From contig BDDD01000118.1 of NCBI GenBank assembly GCA_001972305.1, positions 456,060-520,059 of the forward strand: 64,000 bases of DNA, in the 5' to 3' direction. Positions 59,520 to 64,000 of the stretch are shown here, piece after piece. A model generated the notes under the pieces. It was not told the DNA's origin and made no database searches. It worked only from the letters and a program-made list of their open reading frames with translations. A program made the position numbers and the translations under genes. This stretch comes from Cephalotus follicularis. Its lineage: Eukaryota; Streptophyta; Magnoliopsida; Oxalidales; Cephalotaceae. Within the stretch, counting starts at the first letter, position 1. The number at the start of each line of letters is the position of its first letter.

Positions 59520-60887
59520 TTGTCTTTCTCAATGTCTTTCTATTGTGCTCACCAAGTGTTTGATAATATGGTTAGGTCAAAACAAGTTGCCCATAAAAAG
59601 GTTGCATCATCTTCTCAGCCTAAGAAATCTGCTAAAAGGCAGAGGCTTGACATTAGGGAACCTTCCCCTGATCCTGCTCTACAATCGGACTCCGAATCCG
59701 AAGAGCAAATTCCACTCCGAAATGTTGTTTTTGTGGACAAACGTGTTATGGGAGGCAGAAACATTGATCTTGCCTTCTGTTCTAGTGAGTTTTCTTTCGT
59801 TTCTTGGCTTGAGGACTTACACCTTCTTCCCCTTGTACAAATCCAGGACCCTTTTTATATAAAATTGGTCAAGGAGTTCTATACAAATCTTAGGATTGTA
59901 TCCAGCCCTAATGAGGAGTTTGCTCTCTCCTCTACTGTCAAAGGGCAGCGTATCTATCTAGATGCTAGGATTCTAGCCTCTATCCTCCACATTCCACACA
60001 CCGGCTTATACATTTTTTAGCATAAAAAATGGCCGGAGGTTGAGGGTTTTCACCCTAATCAAATTTTGTATATTCTATACCCAAATGATCCAAACATACA
60101 TCCTAATATGGCACTGACCACAAACAGATTGTCAGTTGACCATAGGCTACTCCACCATCTCATTGTGCACCAATTTCTTCCCACCGGTGGTGGGTATGCC
60201 AAGCTATCCCGGATGCAAGCATTCCTCATGTGGTGCATCCTCTCCAAAATCGAATTTTGTTTTCCCCTTCTCATACTCAAAACTATGGTGAGAGCATTCA
60301 CTCAAAAGAAGTCCGTTCTACCATTCGGATCCATCCTCACCAAAGTCTTTCTCCAAAACCAAATTCGACTTGAAGGAGAAATTGCAACGAAATTGAAGAA
60401 GGAGGACACTTATAACAAGAGCACTATGAATAGGATGGGTTGGAAAAAGCAAGGAGGCATTTGGACTTATTGCCCCAAAGTTGATCAAGGGCCAAGGATT
60501 GAAAGAATTGAAGAACAAGAGGAGAACCCTCCATGGGAAGCTCAAGAAGAAGCTGCACCGGCTCAGGCTCAAGCTCAAGGCTCCTCATCCACCACTGATT
60601 ATGATAGGATTATGGAATTTATGCGCTCTAGATTCGATTCTATGCAAGCTTCACTTGAAGAAAAATTTGAGCAAGTCAACTCGCGGCTCACTAGCTTGGA
60701 AAAAGATCATGTGACGATTTGGTCCGACTTTGATAACATCGATGACACCATCTACTATGACCTAAAATTCGTAAGGAGGCATCTCAAAAGGATGGAACGA
60801 AAACTCGCGGCTTCCAAGACTATTGATGCTTGCGAAGAGACTTCGGGCGATGACTCCGATTCTGATGCCCCTCATGCTGCTTCCTGA
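59520..60887 (+). pseudogene. Element C extra ORF, plant-transposon-protein-like
   Basis: One frame from ATG 59520 (or the better placed ATG 59568) to 60887, broken once by TAG at 60018-60020. From the second ATG it is about 439 codons. It has a basic patch near residues 18-26 (PKKSAKRQR) resembling a nuclear localisation signal, then a central domain (WLEDLHLLPLV, ILASILHIPHTG, further on KLSRMQAFLMWCIL) that I recall as resembling the family annotated putative plant transposon protein, then a Gln/Ala-rich linker and a likely coiled coil (about 350-415, FDSMQASLEEKFEQVNSRLT). There is no signal peptide or transmembrane segment. Function is unknown; the position is that of the extra ORF of Sireviruses. 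Confidence 0.8.
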
Positions 60888-61536
60888 TTGCTTGTTGCTG
60901 CTGTTATTTATTAGTTGCTGTTTTGTGTCTTTGGTTGTAATGAACCTAGATGTTATGTTGTAAGGACAATGTTTTTGTTAATGAAATTATGTGTTGATTG
61001 TGTTTATGAAATTGTGTTTATATTTTTTTATGATATAGTTTTATGTATTGTGTTTATGTTATGATATGGTTTTTTATGAATGCGTTTGGTTAATAATAAT
61101 ATGTTTTCTCAATTATATTCATTGTTGATATTTTGATATTTTGTGCATTAATACTTATGTTCATATTTTCTTACCCTTGCTTTTATTAAGGGGGAGCTAA
61201 TGATTTCTACCTTTTTGATGCTATACAAAAAAGGGGGAGAAGAGGCTCAAAATGTTAGAGTTTGACTCAAAATGTTATGGGAGAAATAGGCTCAGCATAT
61301 GACAACTTAATAGCATTGCTACCTTTTTTTTTAAAAGGGGAGAAAGGGCTCAACAAGTTAGATTTTATAACTAATGGGGAGAAAGAGCTCTCAAAAGCAA
61401 AACTCATAGCTTATTGATATTGCACACTCAAAATGAACATTGCTTACTTTATAAGATATCTCTATTTGTATCACTTATGTTTTAATTGGTATTAATTATG
61501 TTTATGCCTTTTTTGAGCAAATTTTTGTCATCATCA
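60888..61536 (+). other. Element C 3' untranslated region with repeated polypurine tracts
   Basis: AT-rich and non-coding. Besides the tract next to the LTR it holds four more: AAGGGGGAGC (61188), AAAAAAGGGGGAGA (61227), AAAAGGGGAGAAAGGG (61333) and ATGGGGAGAAAGAG (61374). Several are followed by GGCTC or AGCTC within 15 bp, indicating duplication. Confidence 0.85.
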
Positions 61537-61549
61537 AAAAGGGGGAGAT
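61537..61549 (+). other. Polypurine tract of element C
   Basis: AAAAGGGGGAGAT-type run immediately before the 3' LTR start TGTTGACG. Confidence 0.93.
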
Positions 61550-62835
61550 TGTTGACGATTTAGTCTCAATCCTAGTTTTGATGATAACATATTTGCATTT
61601 AACAAGTTTACTTGATGTGCAAGATGTTACAAAGTTGTACAAAAGGCAAAAACTCATCTGCAGGGCAAAGACATCGACCTTCCAGAAATGACATCGATGT
61701 TCGTACAAAAAGACATCGATCCCTTCCAAGAAGACATCGACGTCTTTAGTGCCAGAAGTTACAGGTCAAATTTTAATGAAGACATCGATCCCTTCAAGCA
61801 AAGACATCGACGTCCGTACGAAAGACATCGATCCCTATCAAGAAGACATCGACGTCTTGAGGTGCCAAAGTTACAAGACAATTTCGAGTGATGACATCGA
61901 TGCTTGTTCATGAAGACATCGACGTCCATGTAAAGAAGTCGATCCCTTTCCATAGACATCGACGCCTTTCTAGATCTATCTGCATTTCCCAGAAAAGACA
62001 CCGACCCCTACAGAAGAAGTCGATGTGATGCTCAAAGATTCAAATGCCTGGAGATTTCCAAGAAATGACATTGACGCCTTTAAAAAGACATCAACGTCTT
62101 TTTAAATGGTTTGACCCGAAAAACATGGAACGGCTAGTTGGCGCACTTACAACGACTAGTAACAGTCAAAGACATCGACGCCTTTCCAAAGACATCGACG
62201 TCTTTATATCAGCAGAGACAAAATTCAAAGTTGCACTAACACATTTTAAAATCAAAAGCTTCCATGCTCTATGCAACGGCTACAAATCTTTTCTGCCTAT
62301 AAAAGGAAGACTCAAACCTCAGAAGAAAAGACAATGAACTACATCAATTCAACAAGAATTACACAACATCAAGAGAGATATCATATTCAAGCATTCTATT
62401 GCCAAAAAGCTCAAAGTGCTCTATAGTGTTCTAAAAGACTTCTAAGCTTTATCTTTTGAGTTTTTCTGAGTGTTTCACATTGTGATCTGTATTAGCCATA
62501 TAAAACCTATTTGAGAGGTTATCTTGTAAACACTTTCACAATTACTTGTAGAAGAGGAGAATCCTCTAAGGTCTTGAGGTCAAGGTCTTGTGATTGAGGT
62601 CAATCACGAAATTGTAAGGTGTAACGAATTGCTGCCCTAATCAATTCGAGATAGTGGAAACTCAAGGAGCTCCCTTGGGAAAAGTGGACGTAGGCAAGAG
62701 TTAGCCGAACCACTCTAAATTCAGAGAAGTTTTTCTTTCCTTGACTCTTTACTTTTAAAGTTTTTAATTTCCCGATATTTACATCAATATTCAATTCACC
62801 CCCCCTCTTGTATATTGCAAGAGTGTTTATTTTCA
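61550..62835 (+). repeat. 3' LTR of element C
   Basis: 1286 bp, about 97% identical by eye to the 5' LTR. The TCGA array repeats with the same spacing (61674, 61694, 61716, 61737 and so on). Many of the differences fall on CpG within the array, for example CGACGTCC against CGATGTTC. Confidence 0.96.
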
Positions 62836-62840
62836 ATTTC

Positions 62841-63272
62841 CTTTGTTCGCTAGGATGGTAGAAGTAGTATCCTTTAGTTTCTTTCGGATACCCCACAAAC
62901 CTGCACCGGTCCGACTGTGCATCTAGCTTATCCGCGTCAAGCCTCTTGACATAAGCTGGACAGACCCAAACCTTCAGATGGCTTAGGCTAGGTTTCCTCC
63001 CAGACCATACCTAGTATGGAGTGGAGGGCACAGATTTTGAAGGAATTTGATTCAAGATGTAGGCAGCTGTTTCTAGGGCATATACCCAGAGATAGGTAGG
63101 AAGGTCAGTAAAAGCCATCGTGGAACGAACCATGTCTAACAGGGTCCGATTCCTCCTTTCGGATACACTATTATGTTGTGGTGTTCCAGGAGGTATCCAC
63201 TGAGATAGAATTCCGTTATGTTTAAGATAACCTAGGAATTCAGCTGACAGATACTCACCACCACGGTCCGAC
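62841..63272 (-). pseudogene. Copia A (copy 3) integrase fragment, right of element C
   Basis: The integrase core end reads SAEFLGYLKHNGILSQW, DMVRSTMAFTDLPTYLW and YILNQIPSKSVPSTPY, then RFVGYPKETKGYYFYHPSEQ next to element C. It continues directly into the fragment ending at 53297. At 63272 it is cut by the G2 LTR, after CCGAC. Confidence 0.92.
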
Positions 63273-64000
63273 TGTAACACCCTCGATCCGAGTTCACTAT
63301 ATGCTCAAAGCGAGCTACGAGGATTCGGTGCGTTACATGGGGTGTAAACCTTAATCCATATAATAATCTTAGTAATTGCAAACATTTATCCAACTTTGCA
63401 TAATCTCATATATAACTTACAACTTTCAATTCTCAACTTTAAAAAAATCATACACTCTTTGAAAACTATGCACCGTAATATACAATTCTAGTGCCATTAC
63501 ATTTATACATCATCTATCATATTACAATTAAGCAGCAGAAAAGTAAACTTATTACATCATAAAAATAGTTATTTCATAACATAATTTCTTCAAAATTTCT
63601 TTTACGAACTTCCTCTAAAGCTCGAAATTTCTTCATTCATCCATTCCCTGGAAAATTTTATTTAAAAAACAAAACATTGAAAGGAATGAGCTTAAATAGC
63701 CAAGTAAGGTTTTCAAGATAAACATTTCATCACATTCATTCTTTTCTGTTCATATCTCATGAAATAGAACATTTCATAAATACTGAAGGGTTATATAAAC
63801 TTAAAGAACCCAATTGAAACTTTGCTTCACCGGGGCATTGTGCACTCCCCGATTACTATCCTTACATCACATGCATGTCTAAGATCACTCCCCGCTCATA
63901 ACATTAATCCCTCTTGGATTGTAATCCAAGAGTTGTTCATCTCAATTTGTTACCTTTTCTCATCTCGTAAATCATTTCTCAATAATTTGAGTGATTAGCT
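63273..64000 (-). repeat. G2 LTR, cut by window end
   Basis: It begins TGTAACACCCTCGATCC and matches the reverse complement of the 3' part of 13242-14785 (for example CCGGGGCATTGTGCACTCC against its counterpart near 14225). The 5-bp sequence next to it is CCGAC; the other flank lies outside the window. Confidence 0.88.

Larger units (their letters stand above)
53303..62835 (+). mobile_element. Element C: nearly complete Sirevirus-like copia retrotransposon
   Basis: 9533 bp with two LTRs of about 1285 bp, a perfect target duplication ATTTC (53298-53302 and 62836-62840), an initiator Met-tRNA primer-binding site, gag, pol in the copia order (protease, integrase, RT, RNase H), an extra ORF after pol, and several polypurine tracts before the 3' LTR. 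Size, extra 3' ORF and multiplied tract fit the Sirevirus (SIRE/Maximus) group. The LTRs differ at about three dozen positions by eye (about 97% identity), mostly transitions. It interrupts a copia A integrase whose halves rejoin cleanly. Confidence 0.95.

Noticed and set aside
59520-60887. Envelope-like gene of element C
   Set aside because: Sireviruses are known for env-like ORFs, but this frame has no signal peptide, no transmembrane segment and a nuclear-type basic patch.
138-62210. GTCGAC sites as cloning linkers (SalI)
   Set aside because: The sites occur inside LTRs of many families with degenerate variants and regular spacing, and copies in paired LTRs correspond. Linker artefacts would be exact and at junctions.

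Overview
The window is non-genic plant nuclear DNA, most likely from a flowering plant: almost every base that can be assigned belongs to an LTR retrotransposon, and no host gene, rRNA, tRNA or CRISPR array could be supported. The evidence is the plant-type element repertoire: a chromodomain Ty3/gypsy element primed by initiator Met-tRNA, Sirevirus-like Ty1/copia elements with a multiplied polypurine tract and an extra 3' ORF, and several very long solo LTRs. The species cannot be named from this sequence.

Layout. 1-7324: a Ty3/gypsy chromovirus (called G1 here), minus strand, gag-pol 1567-5069, inserted in a Sirevirus-like copia fragment (7325-9448, minus) whose LTR is 9449-10525. 10526-11639: unassigned, with a 51-bp triplicate. 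11640-13240: partial LTR of copia family A. 13242-14785: LTR of gypsy-like family G2. 14786-15756: LTR remnant and a direct duplication. 15757-22807: copia A on the minus strand (broken pol and gag, leader, PBS, full 2140-bp LTR). 22808-38019: copia family B, minus, in which one LTR (26701-31004) has a PBS on one side and a polypurine tract on the other, so it is shared by two internal regions. Solo LTR G3 (23856-26602) and a G1 solo LTR (27768-30173) are inserted here. 38022-40320: unassigned GC-rich LTR-like block (G5). 40321-52443: a second copia A element, its 5' LTR split by solo LTR G4 (48112-51566). 52444-63272: a third copia A pol fragment split by a 9.5-kb Sirevirus-like element C (53303-62835, plus strand, perfect ATTTC target duplication), the youngest and most complete element. 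63273-64000: a second G2 LTR, cut by the window end.

Nearly all coding regions carry in-frame stops or deletions, so none is likely to be autonomous. Element C is closest to intact: its protease, integrase and reverse-transcriptase motifs are readable in one pol frame with only three stops.

The most unusual feature cuts across the families. The LTRs and untranslated regions of seven different LTR groups, gypsy and copia alike, carry clusters of short imperfect palindromes centred on TCGA, spaced mostly 19-23 bp apart. By hand I placed about 150 sites, and 79 of 113 neighbouring intervals fall in that range. The arms differ between families (CAG/CTG, AAGCG/CGCTT, AAGACA/CGTCTT) while the dyad symmetry persists. 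This resembles an array of binding sites for a dimeric factor read every two helical turns, or a 21-nt-phased small-RNA target. Both functions are inference; the pattern itself is visible. Element C also encodes an extra protein with a nuclear-localisation-like patch and a coiled coil, directly downstream of such an array.
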